This document shows, piece after piece, positions 39,501 to 49,240 of a DNA stretch of 64,000 bases (within the stretch, counting starts at the first letter, position 1; every line of letters begins with the position of its first letter). The stretch spans positions 131,001 through 195,000 of the forward strand of contig CAJNDS010002250.1 of the NCBI GenBank assembly GCA_905221605.1. Direction: 5' to 3'. The notes beneath the pieces are model-generated. The model ran no database searches, was not told the origin of the DNA, and saw only the letters and a program-made list of their open reading frames with translations. The translations under genes and the position numbers were made by a program. Source of the stretch: Symbiodinium natans. Its lineage: Eukaryota; Sar; Dinophyceae; Suessiales; Symbiodiniaceae.

Positions 39501-41408
39501 CAATCCCCCCAATCCCCCCCAAGCCCCCCAAGCCCCCCAAGCCCCCCAAGCCCCCCAACCCCCCAAAGCCCCCCAATCCCCCAAGCACCACCCAATCCCC
39601 CAATCCCCCCAAGCCCCCCAATCCCCCCAATCCCCCCAATCCCCCCAGGCCCCCCAATCCCCCCAACATCCCGCCCCCCCCATCCCCCAATCCCCCAAAC
39701 CTCCCCCCAATCCCCCCAAGCCCCCCAGCCCCCCAATCCCCCCAATCACCCCATCCCCCCAAGCCCCCCATCCCCCCCATCCCCCCCAACCCCCCCCAAG
39801 CCCCCCAAGCCCCCCAAGTCCCCCCACCCCCAACCCCCCCCAATCCCCCCCAATCCCCCAATCCCCCCAAGCCCCCCCCAAGATAGGGAATCCCCCCATA
39901 GCCCCCCATCCCCCCCCAATCCCCGCCCCCCAATCCCCCCAAGCCCCCCCCCCCCCCCCAATCCCCCCAAGCCCCCCAACTCCCCCCAATCCCCCCAAGC
40001 CCCCCACATCCCACCCAACCCCCCAATGTATGTTTGACCCGAGGCATTTGATTCAAAACCCCCAAAGTGCCCCAAACCCCCCCAAACCCCCCAAAAACCC
40101 CCCCAAACCCCCCCTCCCCCAAACCCCCCAAACCCCCAAACCCCCCAAAACCCCCCAAGCCCCAACTGTACCGTCCCCCAAAAACCCCAACCCCCCGAAC
40201 CCCCCAAACCACCAACTATGCGGCACCCCAATCCAGGAGGCCCCCATCGAACCCCCCCCCCAGAAACACAGAGCCGACCCCCCAAACCCCCCAAACCCCC
40301 CAAACCCCCCAAACCCCCCAAACCCCCCAAACACCCCAAACCCCCCAAACCTTGCCCAGGCGCTCCGGCAGCCTCCGTGGCCGGTGCAGGAGAAGTTTCT
40401 ATGGCAACCTCCAGTGGCTTTGCGTCTTGTTTGAGTCTCATCCCCTACATGGACCCTAAACCCTAGACCCTAAACCCTAAATCCCTCAACCCTAAATCCC
40501 TCAACCCTAAATCCCTCAACCAAGGGACTGGGGCGGGCAGATGTGCCACTAAACCCTAAACCCGAAACCCTCTAAACCCGACCACTCCACTCGGCTGGGC
40601 CACTTTCGGAGCCTGGGCCGGCGGCTCCCTTGACGCTGCACCTGACAAGGTTTGGGTTTGGGGTTTGGTTTGGGGTTTAGGGTTTGGGGTTTAGGGTTTG
40701 GGGTTTAGGGTTTGGAGTTTAGGGGTTGGGGTTTAGGGGGTGGGGCAAGCTCCTCAAGCCCAAACTGAATTAAGCCCTACATCCTCCACAAAAGTCACCC
40801 CAAAGCCCCTTCAAGTCGCATGGAGGTGGCCTTAGGATCTAGGGCTTAGGGTCTAGGGTTTAGGGTTTTGGGTATTAGGCTTATGGGTAGGGGCCCACCT
40901 TCGGCCGCTGTCGCGTTCGCTGCCTGCTCGATTAGCGCCAGTACGGCAGGCTCAACAACCACCGGTGCCTGGAGCTCGCAGGGGTTCTGGGCCTTCTGGG
41001 TTCTGGTTTTAGGGGTTGTTAGGAAATGCAAAGTTCAGGGCTAAGGCTAAGGGATTCAGAAATTAGGGTGCGTTTTCAGGGCTAGGCTTTTCAATTTGTA
41101 ATCGTGCGCTGGCATAGTTTCGAAGAGCTGATGGGGCACCCGCGGCACAATCAAGGTGTGATGTCTTAGAGATGCACTGAAGTGTGTAGCAACCCACCCC
41201 GCCCCCACACCCAGCTTGCCATAAGAGGTCTGCAAATCCTGGGCAGTCGCCACTAGTCCCCATAAACATGGCTGGTTTAACAACGCTTCCATCCCTCACG
41301 CTTGTTTTAGGCCGTGTGGCATGAGGGGCGCTTTCTGCCGCCTCATCAGCCAAGAAGAAGCCGCAGCCTTTTCCGGCCCAGCCAGCTTCGCATTGGCAAA
41401 TGCCGCTC
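33480..41408 (-). CDS. EGF-like repeat protein gene, multi-exon, span
   Basis: Eleven minus-strand exons. The first encodes an EGF-like element ('SGICQCEAGWAGKGC'), followed in phase by an Ala/Pro-rich linker ('ATAAEG', 'PPAQAPKVAQPSG', 'SPAPATEAAGAPG') and more EGF-like units: 'CEANCSGHGACEESGHCACQ', 'MCLHGKCICETGWHGAAC', 'CPKDCSGVGYCFRGKCKCNE'. The pattern Cys-x(2)-x-Gly-x-Cys-x-Cys-x(2)-Gly-Trp/Phe-x-Gly-x(2)-Cys defines EGF-like folds, normally extracellular or luminal and disulfide-bonded; location here is inference. Several EGF units are restored only by splicing at GC donors. A gap remains between 36.74 and 34.92 kb. No start codon, signal peptide or stop was located. Confidence 0.7.
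33955..34130 (-). CDS. Coding-like block inside the EGF gene intron
   Basis: Open minus frame 'VLMLPGTREDLVQAYSLQVG' to 'HADGYVNLEMYPQVTPNI'. It looks like protein, but the EGF exons on either side already join in phase without it. It could be an alternative exon, another gene's fragment or chance. Boundaries approximate. Confidence 0.3.
34434..34518 (-). CDS. EGF gene exon (CPKDCSGVGYCFR)
   Basis: 28 codons plus 1 nt; acceptor CTGTCAG, GC donor CGAG|GCCCGG. 'GSCGSHCTGCPKDCSGVGYC' is Cys-dense. The final Gly codon is completed by the next exon, restoring an EGF unit. Confidence 0.7.
34850..34918 (-). CDS. EGF gene exon (MCLHGKCICETGWHGAAC)
   Basis: Acceptor GCATCAG|GT. 'MCLHGKCICETGWHGAAC' has the Cys-x(4)-Cys-x-Cys-x(3)-Gly-Trp-x-Gly-x(2)-Cys EGF pattern. 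The 3' boundary (CAGC|GTCGCT) is uncertain, since its phase does not match the next exon. Confidence 0.7.
35250..36700. other. Intronic or intergenic unique DNA
   Basis: Between EGF-like exons at 34.9 and 36.74 kb. Degenerate CCCTAAA-like words to 35.46 kb, then about 1 kb of unique sequence. A missing EGF exon is expected here by phase and domain logic, but I could not find it. Confidence 0.35.
36741..36797 (-). CDS. EGF gene exon (GHGACEESGHCACQPGWA)
   Basis: Two nt plus 18 codons plus 1 nt; acceptor CTTCCAG|G; GC donor GCAG|GCCCGG, which runs into TTTAGGG. 'GHGACEESGHCACQPGWA' is a full EGF-like core. Confidence 0.74.
37507..37584 (-). CDS. EGF gene exon (ATKCEANC)
   Basis: Two nt plus 25 codons plus 1 nt, ending 'AKSYGATKCEANC' plus the first base of a Ser codon. 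The donor is GC (TGCA|GCCACT); only this splice gives Cys-Ser-Gly-His-Gly-Ala-Cys with the next exon, a canonical EGF start. AG|CC/AG|C slippage gives the same protein. Confidence 0.6.
37886..37943 (-). CDS. EGF gene exon (AVLAVSRTAAELLPAPGLR)
   Basis: 19 codons plus 1 nt; acceptor TATAGTAG|G; GC donor GCGAG|GCAAGG chosen because it fits the next phase. A second GC donor 5 nt later (AAG|GCCC) would not. Confidence 0.58.
37984..38369 (+). mobile_element. Family B short element, split by an insertion
   Basis: Left part (37984-38038) has the family core AACCATAAGGG; right part (38337-38369) has the family tail AGTAATTATTCCGAGCCC. They are separated by the 298-bp insert. Confidence 0.72.
38039..38336. 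mobile_element. 298-bp insert with 7-bp target-site duplication
   Basis: The heptamer ATAGTAT occurs immediately before (38032-38038) and at the end (38337-38343) of this block. Removing the block plus one ATAGTAT restores an uninterrupted family B element. The insert contains a C-rich stretch (38.21-38.27 kb) and ends GGCCGAGGCGGGTCGC; a similar string, GGCCGAGGCGGGTC, occurs at 27.05 kb next to another C-rich stretch. No terminal inverted repeat or coding sequence is clear. Type unknown. Confidence 0.72.
38639..38703 (-). CDS. EGF gene exon after the satellite intron
   Basis: Two nt plus 21 codons, 'RLALQVTPLLRPLPAEPSVW'; acceptor GGAAG|GC, strong donor CGC|GTGAGG. Phases match exons on both sides, which supports the intervening 1.6 kb satellite being intron. 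Confidence 0.66.
38900..40348. repeat. C-rich 9-bp satellite (CCCCCCAAG and variants)
   Basis: About 1.4 kb of CCCCCCAAG, shifting to CCCCCCAAT and, after 40.03 kb, CCCCCCAAA or CCCCAAA units. Each unit is three codons without stops on either strand. All frames are therefore open, giving Ser-Pro-Pro, Gln-Ala-Pro or Lys-Pro-Pro on plus and Gly-Leu-Gly-Gly, Gly-Ala-Trp on minus, with apparent proteins of over 400 residues. Flanking exons (38703 and 40351) splice in phase across it, so I annotate it as intronic repeat. The late CCCCAAA units look like a bridge to telomere-type CCCTAAA. Confidence 0.88.
40351..40417 (-). CDS. EGF gene exon before the C-rich satellite intron
   Basis: 22 codons plus 1 nt, 'PLEVAIETSPAPATEAAGAP'; acceptor GCAAAG, donor CAAG|GTTTGG. 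The donor opens directly into the satellite, here as GGGGGGTTT units. Confidence 0.68.
40583..40641 (-). CDS. EGF gene exon, Pro/Ala linker
   Basis: Two nt plus 19 codons, 'AASREPPAQAPKVAQPSGV'; acceptor TTGTCAG|GT, donor GTG|GTCGGG. In-phase completes the Gly left by the previous exon. Confidence 0.66.
40899..40968 (-). CDS. EGF gene exon, Ala-rich linker
   Basis: 23 codons plus 1 nt between GCTCCAG|G and GAAG|GTGGGC: 'APVVVEPAVLALIEQAANAT'. Phase 0 to 1 fits both neighbours. Confidence 0.68.
41342..41408 (-). CDS. EGF gene exon (SGICQCEAGWAGKGCGFF)
   Basis: Preceded by a clear pyrimidine-rich tract and GCTTGCAG|G; GC donor GATGAG|GCGGCA. One nt plus 22 codons: 'SGICQCEAGWAGKGCGFF'. Phase 0 out joins the 40.97 kb exon. 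Confidence 0.72.
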
Positions 41409-42284
41409 CTGCAAGCATCCAGAACAGGAGCGAGGAGCAGGCACACAAATGGGGGTTAACGGGATAATTGGGGTCCTATTATGAGGGAGGAATCCTGCTA
41501 TTTGGGGGACCACTTTAGGGGGTCCCTAATTTTCTTAAACTCCCAAATGAACAGGCTTGCTAGATAGCTGGACACTGACTGACAGAGAAAGACCGTGAGG
41601 GTGATAGGGACAGGTTTGGACGGTTAAGGTCTGAGAGTAGCTTAAAACAGACGAGACGAGACAAGACGAAGATGGCCAGGTCTACAAACATAATGAGAAA
41701 ATCTACGTACGATGCAGATTCGTGTCGGAAGATAGACAGGAGGGCAGGCAGATGGATACATGGATACAAATAAGTAAACGGACAGACGCGCGTATTGTAA
41801 TTCGGGACATTTCGGGTACAACCCAAACTTAGACAACTGACCAGATGACAGGCCTGCATGTGCCATGAGCACCGCACGCGGGCTCGCAAGGCACGGGAGA
41901 CACCACCAGGCCCGCATCGCCTCAAGCAGACGCTTAGGAGATTATCTTTGTCGGGTTCTTGCGTTTAGGATGGAGAACTGGATTCTAGCGCACATTCGGC
42001 TCGGAGATCACCACGCTCGGCCTTCCGTAGGAGCCCGGAATCCTAAACCCCTTGAGCCCCTTGTAAGGCAGAAAAAAGGGCCCAGCATGGTCTAGAGGTG
42101 GAAGAGGTGGACCATTCCACGGGCACTGTGTTTAGGGTTCAGGGATTAGGGTTCAGGTTTAGGTGGGATGGTTTAGGAATTTCTTGGGTTTGGAGGTATG
42201 TCGGCTGTTCAGCGTGCAGCGTTCTCGGCCGCGTGCGCCAAGTGCGGCACCGCAAACAAACTGTTCCAAGTGCAGTCCGGTCAC

Positions 42285-42391
42285 ATCTCAGAGCTAACAC
42301 GACGAAGAGCCCTGCAGACTGGAACAGCTGCATGGCTCTGGCTGATGTCTCGTCAGAGATCAGCACCACTGCATTCTCCGAGCCTCCGCGC
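42285..42391 (-). CDS. Exon of unrecognised gene (ENAVVLISDETSARAMQLF)
   Basis: Acceptor TTGTAG|G, then 'RGGSENAVVLISDETSARAM' and 'QLFQSAGLFVVLAL'. A beta-strand/helix alternation suggests an alpha/beta enzyme fold, but no family was recognised. The downstream boundary is approximate. Confidence 0.5.
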
Positions 42392-44050
42392 CTACAATAG
42401 ACACGGGAAGTGGCCTCTACACTTGAGGCTGAAACAGCCACAGGAACGGACCAGTCTGCACGACCCCAGAAGGTGGCTTGCGAACCAGAAACCTAACGTT
42501 TCGGGGCTTGAAGGCCACGTGGCTCCGAAACCAGGGAAACGTACACAGCTCGCACCAAAGTTTGGGCGTAAGCAAGAAATTCCCACCCATGAGCACACCG
42601 AACATGTCCAGAAACAAAACCCGAAGCCCAAATAAGGGTTGGTCCATCTCACCACGCAAGCAACCCGAAGATGATACCACCTGCCTGTTCCCTAGACCCG
42701 AAACTTGCAACAAAGCGTGAGCCCTGCACGCAAGCCTAAGTTGAAATTGCAAGTTGTTCTCGAGGAGTTCGGCCAGGAATAAGGGTCTTCCACATCATAC
42801 CTGACATGCAAGATCCTCACAAGCCTTAACACGAAACCACATACCCCTCAAAAGGGCCCCTCATTTTGATTCAGGGCCTGGCTTGGCGAAGGGTGAAGGA
42901 CTTGGTCGCCTTCGTCCTCACAGGGAAGTTTCGAGAACTCTATATTGGGGCCCATTGTTGGGGTTCAACGCAGTTGCAGAGTTCAAGGTTACTCAGAAGC
43001 CGTTTGGGACGTTGCTGTGCGAGCAAGACACCTCTTCCAGGTGTGATGCGCGAGCACTGCCGCTGCCGGCTGTGACCGCCCCGGAAAGCTCTTTCGACTT
43101 CAGCTTCAGGGTTGAGGGTTCAGGGATTAGGGGCTAGGGCGCTCACTGACCGTCTGGATCGTCAGCAGTGCATACCCAGTACCCTACGGATGTCGGAGCA
43201 GACATGCATCAGCTTCAAAACAAGCTCCACTTTTCTGCAGCTTTGACATTCATGCAACGATGCCTGCTCCAACACGGAGAGCAAGTGGGGCCGATTACCA
43301 GACACCTGGACAACGATCCCAGAGCTCAAAAAGAACGTTTTCAGGGTTTAAGCCTGAGGTTGAGGCGTGAACAGGGGTAGCAAGGAATTGAAGGGACTGG
43401 ATAAGTGCGGGGTTTAGCAGTCGCGCAGGTCCTGCGCCGCGTCCCAACCAGTGTCTAGCTTTGATGTTACGAGCCTCGGGCCAACGCCGTGGCGAGCCCC
43501 ACCGAACTGGTTCAGCATGCCTCGGATCGGCCAGGGGTGCCCTTAGGGTACCCTTGCTCATACATCGTTGTGGCCATAGCTTCACTGAGTTCTTGGACAA
43601 GCCAAAAAAACTTTAAGAAATCTCTCAGGCAAGGCCTCATTGGCTGATCGTGGAGCCCTCGTCAGGTTCGCGAGCTACAGCGCTTGTCCGTGGACCTGGC
43701 AGCGGATGTTGGGGCGGTCGAACGACCCCAAATATGCCCAACAAACCTAAGAACAAAGCTTAAATGCCAGCGACATCCCGGGCCCAAATTAGGAAAACCA
43801 TGTAAACCCGATACCCCCCAATGTGTTCCGAATATTCGTTGGGTCTTTGGCCCATGCCGCGGAAATACCTGGATCAGGGTGTAGATTCTTTACATGAGTC
43901 TTTCAGTGTTTAAGGTTACCTGATGATAGGCTGCTACAAGGTAAACCCTAACCCCTAAACCCTAAACCCTAAGCCTAAACCCTAAACCCTGAACCCTAAA
44001 CCCAAAACCCTCAACCCCTAAACCCCAGCCCTCCATGGGCTCAACCCGAC

Positions 44051-44088
44051 CTCAAGGACGCGGCGGGTCGCCGTCTCCAACGTCGTGC
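44051..44088 (-). CDS. Micro-exon (TTLETATRRVLE)
   Basis: 38 nt between AACCAG|GC and GAG|GTCGGG; 'TTLETATRRVLE'. The gene is not recognised. Confidence 0.45.
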
Positions 44089-44888
44089 CTGGTTTGGGGT
44101 TTAGGGTTCGGGGTTTAGGGTGTGGGGCTTGTGCGGGGGGGAGGGGTTGCTTTCAGGTCGAAACGCTCTCCAGCCTTACACCCCCCCCCCCCCCCCAAAA
44201 AAACAGGCTCACGATTCCCGATCGCCGTCGCTGAACGATTGCCTCCAAACCCCCTACGTACAAGAGCCGAGCCGGGCCTGAATCTGCAGCACATACTTCG
44301 GAATGAATAAGAAAGCCAGCAAAAGCCTTTGACCTTCAAGCCCGATTCTTTTATCTACAACCCGCAGCCGCCGCAAGATCTTGATGGAAGTCACATCGAC
44401 GCATCTGAGTCCACGTGCCATTCTCCAACTCCTCCTGTGAGCTAGTCCTGCGAGCTGGGCCACGATCTGAAACCAAGACCTCCAAGCCTTCTATTGATTG
44501 ATAAACCCTGAACCATAAACCCTAAACCGCCATTGCTGTCCTGAGTCCAGGCATGCTAAGCTAGTGCCAACGCCACCTCCAGTCTTGCGATGTTAGGATT
44601 TGCCTTGACAAGATGCTCATGGGTGCTTGAATAAGTGTTCTTAGGCGATTCTGAGACGAATCAGAAAACACAAGGCTTCTGAAGAACAGTAAAGCTGCTA
44701 AGGCAGCATTCCCAGCACGCGAGAATTCTACTGTGCACGGGTAGAGGGGAGGGGGCAAGCCCAAACTCCGTAACTAAGAAGTGTGGTGGCCGAAGTGAGC
44801 TATCTTGGCGCCATGGATTGCCCGTTGGCGAAAATCACTCTGCGCGGCCGGCGCATGGAATCTTAAAATTCTCCGAAAACATGGGTAC

Positions 44889-44936
44889 CTGGAGGTCCAG
44901 ATACGCCCTGAGCTGACCCCTGATCGGGCAGGAGTC
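44889..44936 (-). CDS. Micro-exon (DSCPIRGQLRAYLDLQ)
   Basis: 16 codons between CTAAG|G and CAG|GTACCC, phase 0/0. The plus strand is also open here, so strand rests on the splice sites. Confidence 0.42.
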
Positions 44937-45272
44937 CTTAGCCACACCAGCGGAATGTGCCAGAGAGCCAAATGCCTTGCAGTTTCGGAGGCATCCAGGG
45001 ATTCAGGGCTTGGGGCTTCGGGTCGAGGGTCTCAGATACGTAACAAAACACAATCTGAAACCCCAGCAGCACCACTGTCCGTTCTTCCGCCCTACATTGA
45101 TGCGTAAACAAACCCTCCTAAACACGAAGAAGTGACATCTTCCGGTACGCCTCAGTCCGGCCGGGAGCCCAGCTGGCTCGACACCCCCTTTTCCTAAATA
45201 AACCCCATTCCCCAAGCATTGGCCTTAAGAATTAGGGTAGGGTTTAGGGTTAGGGCGCTTGGCGCCCCTAGT

Positions 45273-45362
45273 ATAAGGTTTAGGGTTTAGGTTTAGGGTT
45301 TAGGGTTTAGGGTTTAGGGTTTAGGGTTTAGGGTTTAGGGTTTAGGGTTTAGGGTTTAGGGT
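45273..45362 (+). repeat. Interstitial TTTAGGG array
   Basis: About 12 units with one shortened unit, then three TTTACGG variants, ending just before a family B element. Confidence 0.93.
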
Positions 45363-45398
45363 GTACGGTTTACGGTTTACGGTTTAAGTCTTAGGGGG

Positions 45399-45480
45399 CC
45401 TTAATGACTAGAATGGTTTTTATCATCGTATAATTATACAGGGACCATAAGGGAAAATAGTAGCAATTAAGCGGACCCCC
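45399..45480 (+). mobile_element. Family B short element
   Basis: Head TTAATGACTAGAATGG, ATCGTATAATTATA, core GGGACCATAAGGG, tail GCAATTAAGCGGACCCC. AT-rich compared with its surroundings, and non-coding. Confidence 0.7.
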
Positions 45481-45534
45481 GCATTACCCTAGACCCTCTT
45501 TGGCGTTAAGGATGGAAACCCTCAACCTAAGAAC

Positions 45535-45594
45535 CTTGTCGGCCGGCCGCGGCCTCTCCTTCAGCCGGCCGAAAAGCTGCGTGGGCGGCTCGGC
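45535..45594 (-). CDS. Exon (AEPPTQLFGRLKERPRPADK)
   Basis: 20 codons, phase 0/0, between TACAAG|G and AAG|GTTCTTAGG. Basic and Pro-rich; no family recognised. Confidence 0.55.
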
Positions 45595-45817
45595 CTTGTA
45601 GGTTGCTATATATATGTGTGTACAGATATACATTTATGCATATACACAAGGTCTGAGGTTTAGGGTTTTAGGCTTGAGACTTGAAACCCCACAGCCCGAG
45701 GCCCCAAACCCCCTATTTTCCGGGTTTAAAGGGCGAAGCTTGGGGCGCACGGGCCGCAAAAGCTTTGACCATCCGAAACTGCCTTGAGGAGCAAAAGCCC
45801 TGGGAGACATCTGCTTG

Positions 45818-45852
45818 GGGATTTCCTTGCACAGGGGATTTCCTTGCACAGG
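45818..45852. repeat. 17-bp tandem duplication
   Basis: GGGGATTTCCTTGCACA occurs twice head to tail. Confidence 0.9.
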
Positions 45853-46204
45853 GGGTGCTTGGTCACCCCAACCCCGATAATGAGGACCCTAAACCCTAAA
45901 CCCTAAACTCTAAACCCTAAACCCTAAACCCTGAACCCTAAACCCTAAACCCTAAACCCTAAACCCTATCACTGGCCTATCATGTACGCACAGGGTCCAG
46001 AATCTTGTGGTTTCAGGCGACCCTGGAGTCCTGGGAAACTAAGGGAAACTAAGGTTTCGGTTTGGGGCTGAAAGCTCTGTTTGGCCGCGAAAGCTGAACA
46101 GGGGGTTTAGGGTTTAGAATTTAGGGTTTCGGGGTTTTCTGGGTTTAGGGGTTTAGGCTTTACTGTAGGGAGTAGGGTTTCGGTGTTAAGGTTGACAAGT
46201 ACAC

Positions 46205-46285
46205 CACTCGGCTGCCCCGAGCACTGCACTTGCGGAAGCCAGGGTGGAGAAACGCCATCGAAGTCCACAGCCACACAGGAACCAT
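46205..46285 (-). CDS. Exon (DGSCVAVDFDGVSPPWLPQV)
   Basis: Acceptor ATCTCAG, donor AGTG|GTGTAC; 'GSCVAVDFDGVSPPWLPQVQ' then 'CSGQPS'. Resembles a secreted or enzyme core, unassigned. Confidence 0.5.
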
Positions 46286-46320
46286 CTGAGATGCGAGATT
46301 GGCTCATATAGGGGCCTGAG

Positions 46321-46407
46321 TAATAAGAACACGGGTTTGGGGGTTATCGTAGTATAATTACAAAGGGACCATAAGGATATTATTTTCTTAATTATTTCGA
46401 CCCCTAT
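46321..46407 (+). mobile_element. Family B short element
   Basis: GTTATCGTAGTATAATTA, then core GGGACCATAAGG and tail TTAATTATTTCGACCCC. Only about 0.9 kb from the copy at 45.4 kb, in the same orientation. Confidence 0.75.
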
Positions 46408-47235
46408 ACAAACCCTGATCCTCTACAGGTAGCACCATCTAGGAAGACGCACTTGCTAGAGGCCTTCTTGTGTCTGTTTGTAAGGGCTCACCAAAGGGGC
46501 TGTTACGGGGAAGATCTCAACCCTTACGACCCAAACCCTCAACTCTGAACCGAGTTTTAAGGCTATAAGGGTCTTAAGGCTGTGCAAGTTTGCTGCCGAC
46601 GCGGATCCCAGCACCCTCATAAAGCTCTGAGCCTTTACATCCCAAAGCCCTTTGAACGGGGGGGGGGGGAAGAAAAAAGTGCCAGCCTGGCGCATAGAGC
46701 ATCAGCGGCAGCACGTAGAAGTCCGCCAAGCTCATGGCCTCGAGATGAGCAGCTTCAGTGTGGGCTTTAAAACGCTAGCCAGCAGACCTTATGCAGACCC
46801 AAACAAGGCCTTCAAAGGCACCTAAGGCTTATCTAAAAACGGTACCAAGGGTTGGTCAGGCCAGGTTGGTTCCCATACCCGAGCCTGCTCCACACGAAAG
46901 CCCGTGCGAGCCTTGCGGGCGTGCAGCGGAAGGCGAAGACAACACGCAGGGCAGCTCACTCTGGCCCCTCTTGTTGAGTTCCTCATACTTTGGGGGACCC
47001 GGAACTTGGATCCGAATTTAGGAGAATCTAAACATATAAGCCTATAACATCACGAAAGCCCCGCCTGGAGCTTCTCTGCAAAATCTGGAGGCGCGGCCTC
47101 CGCTAAACTCAGAGGGTTGGGGTTTAGGGTTTAGAGATTGGCTCGGAACACGAAGGCAGAGCCCAAGAGGCCGAAAAGGCTCAGGCCTTCTGTGGCTTTG
47201 GTGTTTCGGCTTCGGGTCTAGGAAGCAAGACTTAC

Positions 47236-47319
47236 GGTATGGGCTAGTAACGGCTAGTAGGCATTTCATCCATGGTGGCAATTGTACGTTGTAGGAATGA
47301 CGCTGGAGCAGCTCAAGCT
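47236..47319 (-). CDS. Exon (LELLQRHSYNVQLPPWMKC)
   Basis: Acceptor CAGCAG and the strongest donor in the window, C|GTAAGT. 'LELLQRHSYNVQLPPWMKCL' then 'LAVTSPY'. Function unknown. Confidence 0.62.
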
Positions 47320-47670
47320 CTGCTGGAAGGCTCATCAGGTGGAATTTGATTTTCGATGTTACGCCTGACTTCTAGGAAGAAGACCCCCCCCCCCCCACAA
47401 TAAGGGACTGCGACTGAAACCCTCCCCCCAAGTGAGACATCGAGGCTCCCGGGTGAGAGCCTAAGATTAGAGTTCAGAGTGGTCCTGTTCTTTTTTGCCA
47501 GGGGTTTATGACTGCTGTGAGACCCTCAGCTTGCGTTTGGGATCCGCGCAACCGATGCCAAGCTTCGCTCCAGGCGGATGTCCTCCGGCCTCCACTGCGG
47601 AAGTCTGGCCGGCTAGGAAAAACCCAGAACATGAGAACAGACATGAGAACAGACTCAGACAGGAACACAC

Positions 47671-47763
47671 CTGCCTATAGCACGCTTCCCACAGGTCGGT
47701 GGAAGCACGGATGGCCCGAGAGGCATCCGCCGCCGTGGGATCGTGCAGCAAGCTCAGCATCAC
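47671..47763 (-). CDS. Exon, helical-repeat type (VMLSLLHDPTAADASRAI)
   Basis: 31 codons, phase 0/0, between TTCCAG|G and CAG|GTGTGT. 'VMLSLLHDPTAADASRAIRA' then 'STDLWEACYRQ' resembles the first HEAT repeat of importin/transportin N-termini (Leu-x-x-Asp-Pro...Ala...Trp). The family call is tentative. Confidence 0.6.
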
Positions 47764-47972
47764 CTGGAACACCGCCACGTGTCAGTGTAGGTTTGTGATC
47801 CTCGTACTGTACACGACTTCACTTCTACCAGTCTAAATGGGTCCAAGCACCTGTCATATTCAGTATGCACTTAACCTTGAAGTTAACACATGAGGACAAA
47901 GTTAGAAGAAGCACAATTTCAGATGACTCCATTGAGATGAAACTGATGTTCAACTTCATAACCAACATTCAT

Positions 47973-48059
47973 GACTCATGACTACCACCGTCTGTCACTT
48001 TGCGGTTAACTGCAAAGACTCATGACTACTACTGCCTGTCACTTGCGGTTGACTGCGAA
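47973..48059. repeat. 44-bp tandem duplication
   Basis: Copies start GACTCATGACTAC at 47973 and 48017, about 85% similar by eye, in a moderately AT-rich stretch without coding signal. Confidence 0.78.
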
Positions 48060-48247
48060 GACTCTCTAAACTTCTGGTCCAAGTGTGGAGACTTGTAGAG
48101 CACAGCCGGTCAAAGATTCTGGTAGGGTTAAGCTTGGTAGCCCAGTAGCCATATCCCCCCACTTACCAAACAAAATTAAGGTTTAGGGTTTAGGGATCCT
48201 AAACCGTCAACCAGTCCACCAAGACTCCACGACCCACAGGCACCAGC

Positions 48248-48326
48248 CTGGTGCAGGCCCTTCTCGTCCATTTCCGCCAATGCGGAGAGGGGCACTTTGG
48301 CCACCTTCACCACTGGCTCGCCCTCC
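48248..48326 (-). CDS. Exon (EGEPVVKVAKVPLSALAEMD)
   Basis: Follows a T-rich tract and TTAG|G; GC donor CACCAG|GCTGG. 'EGEPVVKVAKVPLSALAEMD' then 'EKGLHQ'. Well-formed but unassigned. Confidence 0.6.
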
Positions 48327-49153
48327 CTAACAAAAAAAAACCCAACAACAGAATCCGAACCCAAACCTCAACCCAAAACATCCCCAAACCCTGAGATCTC
48401 AACCTGTTCGGCTTGGGAGCTTTGGTGCCTCGGCGTTTGGGGGCTAGACATCAACCTCACAGCACCAGTTATCGACCGTAGGGCCTGCAACACCCTTCAC
48501 TAACCAGGGCCCTCTGCGACCTCGGGTTCGGTCTACCTCAGAATACATGAAGAGTACTTGATTTGCGGGAGGGGGGAGACTTCGGCTCATTTCCGTGACT
48601 TCGACCCTCTGGCCCAGTATTCCTGGGGTTGAGGGTTTACAGCGCTTCGAGTATGCCATGGGATTGACTCGGTTTACCCATGAGGCCCGAAGCCCTTGCT
48701 GAGGTGGCCTGCAGCAGCAGAATCTGCGTCAAGTCCGCCGTTAGAAGACCGAGGGTGGCGCAGGACCTCCATGCGAGCAAAGGGTCTCGGAAGTTCTGTC
48801 TTATGTGGTTAAGGGGTATAAGGGGGGACCCCTACATAAACTCTTTGTGTACCTATCTAGTCCCTAAAAACCTAAGTAGCCCCTAAGTCACCCCTAAGGT
48901 CCCTTATAAGGGTTCCTCCTTGAGTCGCTTGATGTAGGCTTTTCATCCCCCAAAGTGCAGATCACAGAACCTGCCCTTAAACGGCCTTACTATACGGGGA
49001 TCCTACTCTTTGGGGTTCCCATTAGGGGTCCTTTATGATCCTCGTAACCTCAGCCCCAAGGCGGCCTCAGGATACGGATAGCCTCGCCGGCCGGGACGAT
49101 GTGTGCCACCTTTTGTGTTGCGAGTTGAGGCTATGGGGCCGAAGGGCCAACGG

Positions 49154-49240
49154 TCGGGATGTTCCCAACTATACTGATAGGGGGTACTATGTTCCTGTAA
49201 TCCCCATTAAGGACTGTTAGTATAGGAGGAACATCCCAAG
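49154..49240 (+). mobile_element. Family A foldback element
   Basis: Right arm is complete: ATTAAGGACTGTTAGTATAG then GAGGAACATCCCAAG. The left arm lost its middle (GGGATGTTCCCAACTATACT). Confidence 0.72.

Noticed and set aside
38884-40215. Minus-strand ORFs of 367-443 aa rich in Gly, Leu and Trp
   Set aside because: They are the reverse reading of the CCCCCCAAN satellite, open only because the unit lacks stops.
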